Shown one piece after another: positions 1-10,599 of a stretch of 64,000 nt of DNA. The stretch comes from Lunularia cruciata (taxonomy: Eukaryota; Streptophyta; Marchantiopsida; Lunulariales; Lunulariaceae). A program made the position numbers and the translations under genes. The notes under the pieces were generated by a model. That model saw only the letters and a list, made by a program, of their open reading frames with translations, did not search any database and was not told the DNA's origin. The first letter of the stretch is position 1, and every line of letters starts with the position of its first letter. The DNA is taken from contig OX419757.1 of NCBI GenBank assembly GCA_948567375.1, positions 47,058,001 through 47,122,000 of the forward strand. Direction: 5' to 3'.

Positions 1-836
1 TCTTCTTAGCACCAATCTCCAATCTAACTCTGTCCATCAAGCCGGATTGCCCCGCTTCTCTTCATTCTCAAGTCCTTCCTCACAATCACTTGAAGCTTCT
101 TATGCCATGAACCTTGGGAAACTCAAGTTCAAATTCTAGGCCAAAAAAGTGATCCTAAGTATATTCAGAACTTTGATCCTGGCTATCATGTCTAACCTTT
201 GAATCACTGGATTTCTCGTTGCAAGTGAGGGACTCTTCTTCTCACCCTTCTTTGGCATTGTGCAATCTCTAACTTGTGGTAGCTAGAAGATAATTCTACC
301 ATCTTCTAGTCTTAGATCCTAACTCCTTCAAGATTGTTAAACATCAAACTATTGGATGGCTTTTCTATAGGCACTCTTTTGGATTGACTACTCAATAGCT
401 TAGGACACTTGTGTGACATTTTGAAATCCCCTTGTCAAAGTCTTGATTTTTATAGTGTTTTTTTGTGCAGTCATTCCTACGTCACTCTTCACTAAAACTC
501 ACACCTTTTGCATGAGTTCCTCTTAGCATTATCAAGTTTAGTCGTTCACGCCTTAGCCATTTTCTTGCATGTACTTTCTTGATTGAAAAATCCAAAGGAA
601 AGTTGTTACACCGTCTTCACATTGGGTTGATCACCCCAAGATGAAGGTTCCTTCCTTTGATTTTCTTTGGGACAAGTTTGATATGAGTAATTCTTACTCT
701 TACATGAAGTCACTTTACTTTGGGTTTCAATCCTAAGACACGATTCTCCATCTTTTAATGCTATTTGGGTTCAATACAACTTGCTTGTACACTTCTTCTT
801 CAAAATAGAACAAAAGCAAAAAATGTGGCTACCACA
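1..836 (-). mobile_element. Partial 3' LTR of an A-family gypsy relic
   Basis: Read on the minus strand, the LTR would begin at 836 with TGTGG and the block TGTGGTAGCCACATTT, matching the LTR start of the large element at 21960-34784. The left part runs off the window. The interior, for example the TTGGGTTGATCA block near 625, is closest to the LTR beginning at 35248, so it belongs to that subfamily and not to the 21960 element's. The pyrimidine-rich strand just right of 836 is the complement of a polypurine tract. The LTR is partial, so no target duplication can be seen. Confidence 0.8.
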
Positions 837-2109
837 TACCCCCTCCTTCAAATGTGAGCATCCCAACAAACATCGACTTTGGGTTCTTTATACAAGACCA
901 AGTCCATAGTCCAATATTTTCTAACTCTCTACCTATTCACTCGAGTGGCAAAGGGATATCCCTCCAGGTCTGCAAGTTGAAAAGAGCCATTATTATAAAT
1001 GTGCAATGCACGGTAGGGTCCCATCCACCTTAAATGAAGCTTTCTTGGAAAAAATGTTTGACAATTGTTGTATAACAACACCAAATCACCCTCTTGAACA
1101 ACAACAAGCTTCATGTGCTTGTCGTGCCTAACTTTCTGCTGTTTGTGCACCTTCTTTTATGGTTTGCATTGCATCTTCTCTTTTCTCTTCTAACCAAATC
1201 AGTTGATGGATCCAAAGATCCTGGCTTTCTTCTTCTGACAATCATTCCTCATAGAGAATCCAATGTGTCAGTACTTTAAATTCAATTGGTAGTATAGGAT
1301 GCAAGCCATATGTCAAGAAGTAAGATGTTTGTTTGGTGGTGATCTTTTCAATCATTTTAGATGCTCACAAAGCTGCCGGTAACTTTGTGTCCCAATCATA
1401 GGCATAATTCACCTTATTCAAAATTTTACATAACAATCCATTGGCCTTCTCCGTTAGTCCATTTGCTTTTGGATTGTAAGGAGTCATCTTCCAATGTTTT
1501 ATTTGGAAGTACTTAGTTAACGCTTCTTCCATGGAGTTCAAAAAATGGGTCCCCCGATCACTGACCAATTCCAAAGGACATTTGTAACATGAAATGATGT
1601 TCCAAAAGAAAAATTCTGCAACTATTTCCCTATCATCTCTTTGAGTTGCCCCGACTTCAACCATCTTGGTAGCATAATCAATGCACACCAAAATGTATCT
1701 CTTCCTTGTGAATCAGGTCATTGGTTGAATCAGACCCACAAAATCAATGCCCAATTTCTCAAATGGAGCCAATGGCAAAATTGGTCTCAAAGGCCACTAG
1801 GAAGTAGCTGTCTACTTTCTTGTTCGTTGACAAGCATCACAACTTTGTATGTAGGCGTGAGTGTCATTATACATTGTAGGCCACCAATACCCCCGATTTA
1901 AGAATACCCCCTTTATAGTATTCTTCAGGGCATAGTGTACTCCCGGTGCTTCTGAGTTTAAGGACTTGATTACTCATCCAACTTTGTATGCCTCTAAGCA
2001 TCTCCAAAGAACTTCATCTTTGCCCATTTTAAATATAATGTTGTGTTTTAGCTGGTATGGTCCCATCTTCCTGAGGAAGACTGCACTCTGCTCCGGGTCC
2101 AGTCCGTGT
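837..2109 (-). pseudogene. A-family gypsy integrase remnant (pol 3' end)
   Basis: The minus strand encodes the C-terminal part of a Ty3/gypsy polyprotein. Visible are the integrase core motifs CIDYATK (first Asp, near 1685), SDRGTHF (second Asp, near 1560) and NGLTEKANG (Glu, near 1445), followed by a GPY-like module (WMGPYRA, near 1025) and the family's end PFATRVN near 925. The order and sequence match integrase in the element at 25748-27060, with many substitutions and several stops. The zinc-binding N-terminus of integrase is degraded around 1850-1980, and homology stops abruptly near 2109. No chromodomain is present. This is a dead fragment, truncated upstream by an unknown event. Confidence 0.85.
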
Positions 2110-5100
2110 GTATTATAATAAACAATATGGCTTCTTATGTCATAGATAATCTATCCTAAAAGATAGAGTCCAATTATTCAAAAGTCAATATATAAAGTGC
2201 AGTAAGGTGATTTTCAAAAGTCACTTATAAAGGTAAACAAGTTGGTTGAAAAGATTGTAGTATTGCTTGTAATTGCTTATCAATTAGATGTATTAGAATA
2301 TGGAGCATAAGTTCATCCATTTTGGAAATCTTTATGTGAAAATGTTAAATTATAACAATTTTATTATTATATGAAAGAAATGTATGACTATACTTTTACA
2401 AAATGTAAATTGGTTGGATTTTAATTATCTAGTTTGCAAATGAGCACCATTTGGTAAGATAGATTATTTAGTGGACGATTGATAGATTATACAACAAGAT
2501 TTGATATAAAATTATTTAAAAGAAAACAAATTACTGATTTCGTAACATGATTATTGGTATATTATATACTTAGCTGTTAATGTGATTTTTGTTAACTCTC
2601 TTTCCAAACTATGGCCAGTGGGATAAATGAGTATGGGTTACTGTTAGACGCATCTAGAGTAGCATATTAGCCCAAAACTCTTTTTTATTCACAGAACTGG
2701 ATTAGCTAAATTACGGTTAATTAAAATAGTCCTGAGATGTCTTTAGCAAGTTGTGAAAGTTTTGTGCTAACCCACTCCCGAACATAGAACCAAGTAGTCA
2801 TGCATATAGAAAAGTGATATTTCTACATCTCTTTTTGATATTTCTACACCTCCCAATAAATGAATAAATAAAATATAAATGTGAAAAGTCAATTCCCACA
2901 TTCCCTTTTAGAAGATTCGTACAATTCCTTGTGAAAATTTCTTTCACTTAGGTTCAACATAAAGATCATAGAACTAGAGTTTAGACTTTATAGTAGCACA
3001 CATTTAACCAAATCGCTACAACAATCAACATCAAAATCATATAATGAGAGATTTCATGGACAAGCAATCCATTCTGTCAAGTGGTCAATTAGATTCAAAC
3101 CAAATTTAGACCTTCTAGTAGCACACCTTTAACTAATTGAGATCACATCCAATGTCAAAACCGAAAATCATGGAGCAAAACACTCCACTAAACAAAGTAA
3201 CACCACATTCATCCCATCTTGAGTTGCTACACAAAGTCATACTAGAGTTAGATATTCTAGTAACCCACTTTAACCCAATCATTCCCACATTTAGCATCAA
3301 GATAGTCCAATCCACTCACAAACATTCTATCTTTGTGAGTTACTAGACAAAGTCATGCTAGAGTTAGATATTCTAGTGACCCACTTTTAATCCAATCACT
3401 CCCACATTTAGCATCAAGATTATAGTGCAAGACACCCCACAAACAAACATGCTTTCTTCTTGAGTTACCATGAAGAATCATAATATATAATATAATATCT
3501 AAGAATTGGCATAAAAATAGATTAAATTTTTCAATATTAATATATTGACATAACAAATATTTAACACAAAGCTAAAGAGATCTATAAAATTGTCTATGGA
3601 GTTCTCTCATACCATGAAAATGAAACCATAAATGATTATGTTTAGGGTTCTATTTTAATTTTAGTGATGTTTGCAAATAGGATACAAGTTATTTCTATAG
3701 CCAATTTTTGTACTTCATACTTAGGAAATGACCGATTTCTTGTACTACATGGACAAGAGATGGATTTTTTAACAAAAAGTGGGTTGATTTAACAATATTA
3801 TAAAATATATAGAAATGAATGCATCATGAAATTAGATTAGCTAAATCTAGATAGGATGTAGCATAAGTGATGAGTTGAGTATAGATTGAGAATAAAAAAT
3901 AGTCAGTATATAATAAAAATAAAGAAGTGAATTTGTTAAAATATTACAACCATTTTCAAGTGGGTTACCATGACCATTTCTACTACTGATACAAATAACA
4001 AATATTGTTATATGAATCCATATAAACTTTATTGCATGTGGTGACTCACCTTCATAATATTAGTACATTTTCTTTTATTTATTTCAATTTTTGTAGAATA
4101 GTGAAAGGTTAGCAAAGATGTTACGGTTAGAGCAAAAATTTGTGCTACTTATTATTGAATTAAAATTTAATCACATAAGAGGACAAGAATATGATGCAAA
4201 AACAATGCTTAGAGTCTCTTGTGTGCAAGGATCACAAGGATGAGGACCTTGTGATCTTGATCTTTGTGACTGCAAGTCCTCAACATTGCCTACTATTAGG
4301 CCAAAGTTTATAAACAAAGAATTCCTTCCCAAACACCATCAGCTTGGAACATCATTGGCATGATAGTCCATCAAGCTTGAAAGAATTGAATGCACCACCA
4401 CCTAGACAAAGAACATAAATTGATGATATTTTGAATTGGCTGAAATGTATGCATGCACAAATAGTGAAGTTTCACTAAGGACATACCCACCTAATTCCAA
4501 AATAATTGGCCATGAGCTATAAATTTGAGGCTTTGGCTCATTGCAACAACTTCTTTTCAACTTAAAAAATTTCAAAATTTGCACACAAAGTTTCTAGCAA
4601 TTTCATTGATTAGCAACAAGAGCTACGAATTGAGAGCGTGAGAGATTAGATGAGAGGGTGTTTAGGTAGATCATGTTTTTCAATAAGGAGTTTGTGAGCA
4701 AGCACAATGGCTTTACAACCATGAAGTCATAGAATAATTGCAAAGGTGATTATGAAATCACCTAAAGGAAGTAAGTTGGCACTCCTTTGTAGCAAGAATT
4801 CAATTTCTTATTGGTGGAATTGGAATTTGATGGACTTAACAAAAGTTCATGAAATTATAGATAATTGTGAACCCAAGTTGGAAACATTAAGGAAGAATGT
4901 GTTTGCATAGATCAAAGCATATTGGAACAAGGTGCTCAAGCTTATGATAGAATGCCCTCATAATAAACACCAAGTTGACTTGTCCCAAAGGAAAACTTTA
5001 TGAGGATATTAAGGTATTGTTCACATAAGCAAAATTGAGTAACAAGTGGAGAATTGGTAGATACAAAGATCCCATACAAAGAGCCAATTGCAAAAAATCA

Positions 5101-5337
5101 AAAAGTTTTTCAAGAGTAAGTGCACCATATATGCAAATACAAGCTAAGAATTCTCTTCTAGTATCTTCACAAGGAGCAATTGGTGAATTGGGTAGAGATA
5201 TTTTGGAAGCAATTTGAAGAAATGCATGGAGAGATGAATGAGGATGGTACAATCATTCTTTGTGATACACTTCTACATTGGGATGAAGTTGCTCATGAAG
5301 GAACAAAGGAAGAAGTTGCTGACTATTTCTACCATGT
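2110..5337. other. Unassigned AT-rich DNA without a supportable gene
   Basis: No long reading frame, RNA gene or recognisable transposon domain was found on either strand. The stretch is AT-rich. A degenerate tandem repeat is listed separately (2975-3470). Short frames at 5035-5217 and 5180-5389 (plus) are described with the ORF at 5338. It could be host intergenic DNA or transposon sequence too old to recognise. Confidence 0.5.
2975..3470. repeat. Degenerate tandem repeat, unit about 116-140 bp
   Basis: A phrase of the form CTAGAGTTAGATATTCTAG followed by a CCCACTTT-AACC-CAATCA block occurs at 3242 and again at 3358, a 116-bp period. Weaker relatives lie near 2980 and 3108. Units are diverged, so the array is old. 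Confidence 0.6.
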
Positions 5338-5772
5338 GTGGATAATTTCATGTGCATTCAAACATGGCCATGGAATGCAAGAAATATAGGATATCCAACG
5401 CAAAGTATGCCTAGTCAAAGAATGTATATGTGTGCATGTGGAGGAGGTACAAAACACCTTGGGATACGTATAGGAGAGGAAGGAGTTATCGGCATGACAA
5501 AGGCATATGCATCAAAGAAGAGGAAGCTCAAAGTAGTTGATGACTCCTCAAAAGAAGCCATAAAAAGTCATGACATACTGGAGGAAGATGTTAAGATGGA
5601 GAATATTATGAACGTAGAGGAAGATCAAGATGGCACAAACAAAGAAGAAGGTGTCATCAAGTTACTTGAGACGTCACAAGAAGGAAAGGAGAGTCAAGGG
5701 AGTCACAATTGCCTAAAGAAAGAACAACAAGTGAGGAGTCCTTCACCCACATCAAAATTTCCTTGGACTTGA
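5338..5772 (+). CDS. Unrecognised open frame, charged C-terminus
   Basis: A 144-codon open frame that I do not recognise. Its second half is rich in Lys, Glu and Asp (KKRKLKVVDDSSKE and a run with several acidic pairs) and ends with a Ser/Pro-rich tail. Overlapping plus-strand frames at 5035-5217 and 5180-5389 lie upstream in alternating phases, so the whole could be a frameshifted remnant of a longer gene reaching from about 5035 to 5772. No domain, signal peptide or membrane segment is visible. The composition resembles the charged accessory proteins of plant transposons, but that is only an impression. It may equally be a chance frame. Confidence 0.2.
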   Translation: MDNFMCIQTWPWNARNIGYPTQSMPSQRMYMCACGGGTKHLGIRIGEEGVIGMTKAYASKKRKLKVVDDSSKEAIKSHDILEEDVKMENIMNVEEDQDGTNKEEGVIKLLETSQEGKESQGSHNCLKKEQQVRSPSPTSKFPWT

Positions 5773-6689
5773 AAGTAGAGGCAAATACTCAACAAGATGG
5801 TGTAAAATTAGTGCTATCATGAGAGGATGTTGCATACCTAAACTTGGCAATGGAGGATTAGTTGTATGCAAAGTCAAATGGGGATTTTTGTATGGTTTTT
5901 AGTAATTATTTTATCTTTGTAACACCCCTTTATTGCTAACTATGAAGTAGGAATCAAGTCAATTACTTATATTATCCTTAACCTTAGTAACACTTGGTCA
6001 GAAAACCAACTCCAAGTTTTAGCGGGGTTTCAAATCCACACCAAAAGCCAACCAGACCTAAACCAAGTCCCAAACTCAACCCAAAACTACAAGGCCAAGG
6101 AGGCACAAATTTCACTCAACCATACAAGGTAGTTGGAAAATTAGGGTTACCTCATACATGTGGGAGGTAGTAAGATCTTGAGAAATGGACCAGAATATGA
6201 AGAGGTTCCACCTTGGCAAAATTGAGAGGAAATTGCATGATTGGGCAAAAACCCAATGCACCTTTTTAGTGGGAATTTAAAGGAGAGACTTGGAGAACCA
6301 TTGGGAGGAGAGTGCATTGTAAAATTACCCAAGGCTAAGTGATTAATTCTTTATCCACTCAATTCAAAAGGAAGGTTGAGAAATTTTAAGAAAATAGACA
6401 GGGATAGAGCAAGATGTAGTGAAGTGATCTTAAGATTGAGCATTTTGCTAGCATGAGAGGAAGGGGTATAAATTTTAAATACCCTTAGGTAGGATAAAAA
6501 CACAACTAATGGTGTGGGAAAGTGAGTACCAAAGGCATTTGAAGCAAATAGATGTGGGAAATTGAGCACTTACTGCAATGAGTTGGGAAGCGGTAGTGTG
6601 CAACACTTTATCAAAGCATCATGGTAGATAATTGGGTGGATAACTTCTGAGAGAACATATAAAGAATAGAGGTCAATTTTGTGGGATGC
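5773..6689. other. Unassigned stretch
   Basis: Nothing recognisable: no supported frame, no repeat end and no RNA gene. Homology with the second E copy begins only near the next feature. Confidence 0.5.
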
Positions 6690-7337
6690 TCTTAATGCTT
6701 ATTTGATGTGTGTATAAAAATTGCTACACAACTTACATAGTTATCAACATCATACACTATAAAAGCACAACTCACACATAAGTCATATATGAACTCTAAA
6801 GTGCCACAATAATCAGTTCATTCTTCCACTCAAATCATAGTCAAATCAAATTTGAACTCTATCCTCCACTCAATATCTATCAACAATTAAGCATTGATTA
6901 CAATCTAGCTAAGAGAATCTAGGTGATGCCACCATAGCCAAGAATTCAAAGGCTCAACATTTGAAAAGTGAGCTCTTTGGAAATGCACTTCAAAAGTATG
7001 CACCTTTGCTTGACTTAGGTATCTAAACATAATGGTGCCATTAATGGCACATTTGATGGCAAAAATGGTGCAAGTGATAGTGGGTCCTAGCATGTGATCA
7101 ATAATCCTAACATGAAATGTGGCCACCATCAAGTAAACATGAGCAACTACCAAAATAAATATGATTTCTACTCATACACTACCACTCTAGTGTCCAAGCA
7201 AACTAGCTTTGGCTACAAATGTTGTGATAGCTATCGTGCATATATACATCACCACATAACATACATCATTGTCAACATCATACACTCTAGAAGCACAAAC
7301 TCACACATAAGTCATACATGAACTCTAAAGTGTCACA
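6690..7337 (-). mobile_element. 3' LTR of element E1 (left edge approximate)
   Basis: On the minus strand the LTR starts at 7337 with TGTGACACTTTAGAG, immediately after a purine-rich tract. The same start (TGTGGCACTTTAGAG) occurs in the E2 copy at 19646, in the opposite orientation. About 85 bp of the start recurs near 6815-6730 (period about 529 bp), and the same duplication is present in E2. The LTR either contains an ancestral internal duplication or consists of two tandem short LTRs. The far end is not resolved; homology to E2 fades near 6690. Confidence 0.6.
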
Positions 7338-7356
7338 ATTGCCTTCCTAGTTGGTA
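7338..7356 (-). other. Polypurine tract of E1
   Basis: The minus-strand sequence ACTAGGAAGGCAAT directly precedes the LTR start at 7337. E2 has AGCTAGGAGGACGAT at the corresponding place (19631-19645). This is the expected position for plus-strand priming. Confidence 0.55.
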
Positions 7357-7489
7357 GTTAGGTCCTTCTAACTTTACATATGTGACATGCTCTATGGTGG
7401 GCCAAGATCAAGAAGCCAGGTGCTATCAAGCCCCATCATTAGTTGTTTGTCTGCAATCTATATCACATAAAAGGTGAACTAGCTGTAAG

Positions 7490-7645
7490 TCAAGTACATT
7501 TAGGACATAGCCATTGTCATTGACAAACAATCATGAGAGGAGTAGTCAAACATACTATATGCCATCCTCTCAAACAAATATCACACAAAAACATAGTATT
7601 AGGTCTGCCAAAAGAGCCATATAACATACACTACAAGTCTAGACG
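7490..7645 (-). pseudogene. PHD finger at the C-terminus of the E1 polyprotein
   Basis: Minus-strand translation gives the PHD zinc-finger signature in order. A CMLYG segment has lost the second Cys to Tyr. Then follow LCDICLRGWH, IVCLTTPL, and WLCPKC just before a TGA stop at 7490-7492. PHD fingers bind histone H3 tails, classically according to the lysine-4 methylation state. Here the finger sits after integrase, where many gypsy elements carry a chromodomain, so a chromatin-targeting role is likely by analogy. The same finger with the same end (Cys-Thr-stop) is in E2 at 19336-19473, so the end is genuine. Two in-frame stops and the missing Cys show this copy is dead. Confidence 0.75.
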
Positions 7646-10015
7646 TACAAGTACCAAGCTTGAGTCCATAGTGCCATCAACGTTCAAGAGGTGGCATGGT
7701 GCATAATTGTGCACATGATCCTTCCAAACAACAACATCACATCCTTCCAACATGAGTAATTTGGAAAGCAAAACACTCTCAAGATAGTGTGGCATGTATT
7801 AACATCAAGTGTCATTAGTGCAATCTATTATAGATATACATAGTCACCTTGATGAAATCAATGGATTGAGGATCTATAACCTCTTCCTCAAATAGTAGCA
7901 TAATATAAGATATCACTATGATGAGCAATCACTAAGTTCTAAAAGGCCATCAACATCACTCTCCCATAGATCTTTGCCCATTGAGAACATGTGCTCACCC
8001 ATATGTCTAGATCATCCAAGTCCAAAACTACCATAACATTACAAAAAGTGGTTACAAGTAAATCAAGATCTCATCCATAAAGTAAAAAGTAAGGAGAGAA
8101 GGATGGTAAGGACTCTTGCCTATTGAACCAATAGCGCATGGCCAACCAAGGTAATTGGAGATCCCAATTGCCCAAGTGCCATCTCTATAAACCAGACTTC
8201 CAATCCTTTGGTAAGCCATCTACCTTTGGGTGATCTCAAGAGGTTGTATGATGATCAATCAAGGCCTTGTCATACAAGACCTAAACATCTCCCAAGTACT
8301 CTATACCCTAATCAATCAAAAGCTCAATTGATGCACCAAAGTAACTCAAAACACAATCAAGGAACCAATAAGCTGTCCTTTCATTGGACTTTTCTGGAAG
8401 TGCCACCAACTCAATCCACTTGGAGAAGTACTCTTCCATAATCAAAAAATATCTATGATATCTCATAGTCAATAGTAAGGTCCAATAAAGTCCAAACTCC
8501 AATAGTAACCCAATCTCATGATAGGTAATGAGTGTAATTATGGCATCTGAGCACTAAATAATGCTCTAACTTGATCACTATCCACATATTACTCCATACT
8601 CATTATTGGTAGCATGGTATGCAAACCAATATACAACCATTCTTACAAATGGTTGTATATTGGTTTGCATACCATGCCACCAATAATGAGTATGGAGTAA
8701 GCTGTATGGATGCTTTATTCCAAAATTTCCTAGCTCCTCATGAGCATGACTTACAAACTATTTTCTTTGAGATGGAAGTGGTACTACTAAATTTCTACCA
8801 TCCTCCCATACATAAAGAAGGTGTTTTTTCTCCAATCTAAATTGCCTTGCTTGTTGAAGGACACAATCTCTCTCCTTGGCACCAATAATGCCACCCACAA
8901 TACAAATGCAAAGATAATCCATCACTAAGACATGATCATGAATATCTTCTTGACCTATATCAATATCTCTACCCTTTAGATCTAGATCTCAACAACTCAT
9001 CCTATATGTGCTAAGAGAGATACCACCAAGGCCTCAAAAAAATATCCATAAAAAGGTAGATATATACCTACTTGGCACCATCTTCTCATATATCTCATCA
9101 TACCAATGTGCTCCAATTCTGATCATACTAGCTGGGACATGGGTTTCTACTCAACCCATCTGCATCATGGTTCACCACTCTAGGTCTATGAATAGCCATA
9201 AATCATACTCTTGTAAAACTAGAGCATATTGTGCAAGCTTCCCTGAAAGCTTGTTGGACTCAATCAACCACTTTAGTGATTGATGATCAGTGATGAGAGT
9301 GAAAGGGTTACCAAATAGGTAACATTAGAAATGTACTACTACTACTCATATTGTTGCTGAGAATTCTCTCTCATATGAACTATACTTTGCCTCTACTAAA
9401 CTGTTGGAGTGACTAGCAAGGCCACCATAAACTCATTCCTCTCATCATCCTATTGGGTGAGCATTGCTCTAAGCTCCAATGTACTCCAATCAGTATGAAC
9501 TTGGAATGGTTGTCCTTTGATTGGTCTCCTAAGAATAGGATCATATATCAACAATTTCTTGAGCTCTATAAAAGCTCTCTCTTGCTCATCTCTCCAACAC
9601 CACTCATGTGTAAGCTTGTCAACTTTGTCAAGGCCTTGTCAATGACACTAAATCCTCTAACATATTGGTAATAAAAATTTACCAATCCAAGGAATGCTTG
9701 CACTCTACTCACATTTGTAATCCAAGGAATATGTGCAATAGCCTAGGTTTGTTGAACACCAAGTCCACCAAGGTAGATAGTATGACCTAAATACTCAACC
9801 TACTCATGGAAGAAGCTACACTTCCTAGGATGTAATTTGAGTCCATAGATCTCAATCTCTCAAACACCTCCACCAAATGTCTTTTATGCTCCTCCATAGT
9901 AGTGTAATAAACAAAAATACCATCAATATAACACCAAGCAAAATCCAATTTTACTAGGATCTTGTCCATGACACTTTGGAATTTGGTAAGAGTGTTCTTT
10001 AACTGAAATGATAAG
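7646..10015 (-). pseudogene. E1 polyprotein: RT C-half, RNase H, integrase
   Basis: Continuation of the E1 polyprotein downstream of the solo LTR insertion. Reading right to left: RT palm C-terminus (10015-9700) with CYIDGIFVY, where the usual YIDD has become YIDG; then RNase H with DHQSLKWLIESNKLSGKLAQ (9275-9215). Integrase follows, with EYFSKWIELVALPEK and IELLID (about 8430-8310), then ALIDHHTTS, HPKVDGL and SPYFLLYG (about 8275-8075). Integrase performs strand transfer of the cDNA and RT/RNase H copy the RNA. A fold-back duplication disrupts the region at 8589-8700. Numerous stops and frame changes are present. The RT reads through from 13823 across the solo LTR with intact codons once one target-site copy is removed. 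Confidence 0.8.
8589..8700. repeat. Near-perfect inverted repeat, 53-bp arms, 6-bp loop
   Basis: 8589-8641 is the reverse complement of 8648-8700 with a single mismatch; the loop is CTTACA. It lies in the RNase H-integrase connection of E1, so it looks like a local fold-back duplication (template switch) of element sequence and not an independent mobile element. A transcript would form a long hairpin. Confidence 0.95.
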
Positions 10016-10107
10016 AACCTTGTGGTGCACACATTTTTTTTTCAAAATAGAGAAGAAGAAGTGTATAGAGAAGTTGGATTGCGCATGTATGGCCAAAGAA
10101 GGCAAAG

Positions 10108-10215
10108 AAAAGAGTCTTTGGGATGAAACCCAAAGTAAAGTGACTTTGGGTCATAAGGCAAAGTACTCGGAAATGCCCTATCAGCATACAACCCAAAGTA
10201 AGGAGTCTTCGTATT
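10108..10215 (+). promoter_or_regulatory. Repeated CCCAAAGT / ACTTTGGG motifs near the LTR start
   Basis: Within about 110 bp the words AACCCAAAGTAA (twice), GACTTTGGG and GTCTTTGGG recur in both orientations. The same cluster is visible in the LTR at 21960-25736 (around 25560-25630) and partly near 700 and 54990. The position, upstream of the first TATA-like motif, suggests enhancer-type repeats in U3. Function is inferred only. Confidence 0.35.
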
Positions 10216-10400
10216 GGGGGGAGCTCAACCAGAGGTGAAGCTAGTCTAACAACCTTTCATCGGGGCAAGAAATTCAAGAAGAGACCATTCAAAACCGGTG
10301 GCCCATACGCATGAAGTACGATTGACAGTGACAAGAGCATGCAAGAGGTGTGATTTCTTGGTAGAAACTCAAATTGAAGAGAGATGAAGAAAGCACGACT

Positions 10401-10409
10401 CTATAAAAA
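10401..10409 (+). promoter_or_regulatory. TATA-like motif upstream of the LTR reading frame
   Basis: CTATAAAAA lies about 380 bp into the LTR and about 200 bp before the conserved start region of the LTR-encoded frame. It is kept as CTCTATAAAAATC in the LTR at 25343-25355 (minus) and as TTTATAAAAATTG near 55229. It is a plausible promoter for the internal frame. Confidence 0.4.
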
Positions 10410-10599
10410 TTGGGCTCACAACAAAGCAATGTCAAGAAATTTTCTTTAGCCATTGAGAAGTCATCCTATAGGTGATTGTGGGAAGGGATATAGAGATGAA
10501 GACGCGCTAGTGTGTAAGGGAGAAGTCAAGAGAGTGAAACCAAGAGACAATGAGAAAGCATGAGAGATAAGAGGAGGAAAGAAGAACTCTGAATTTGCA

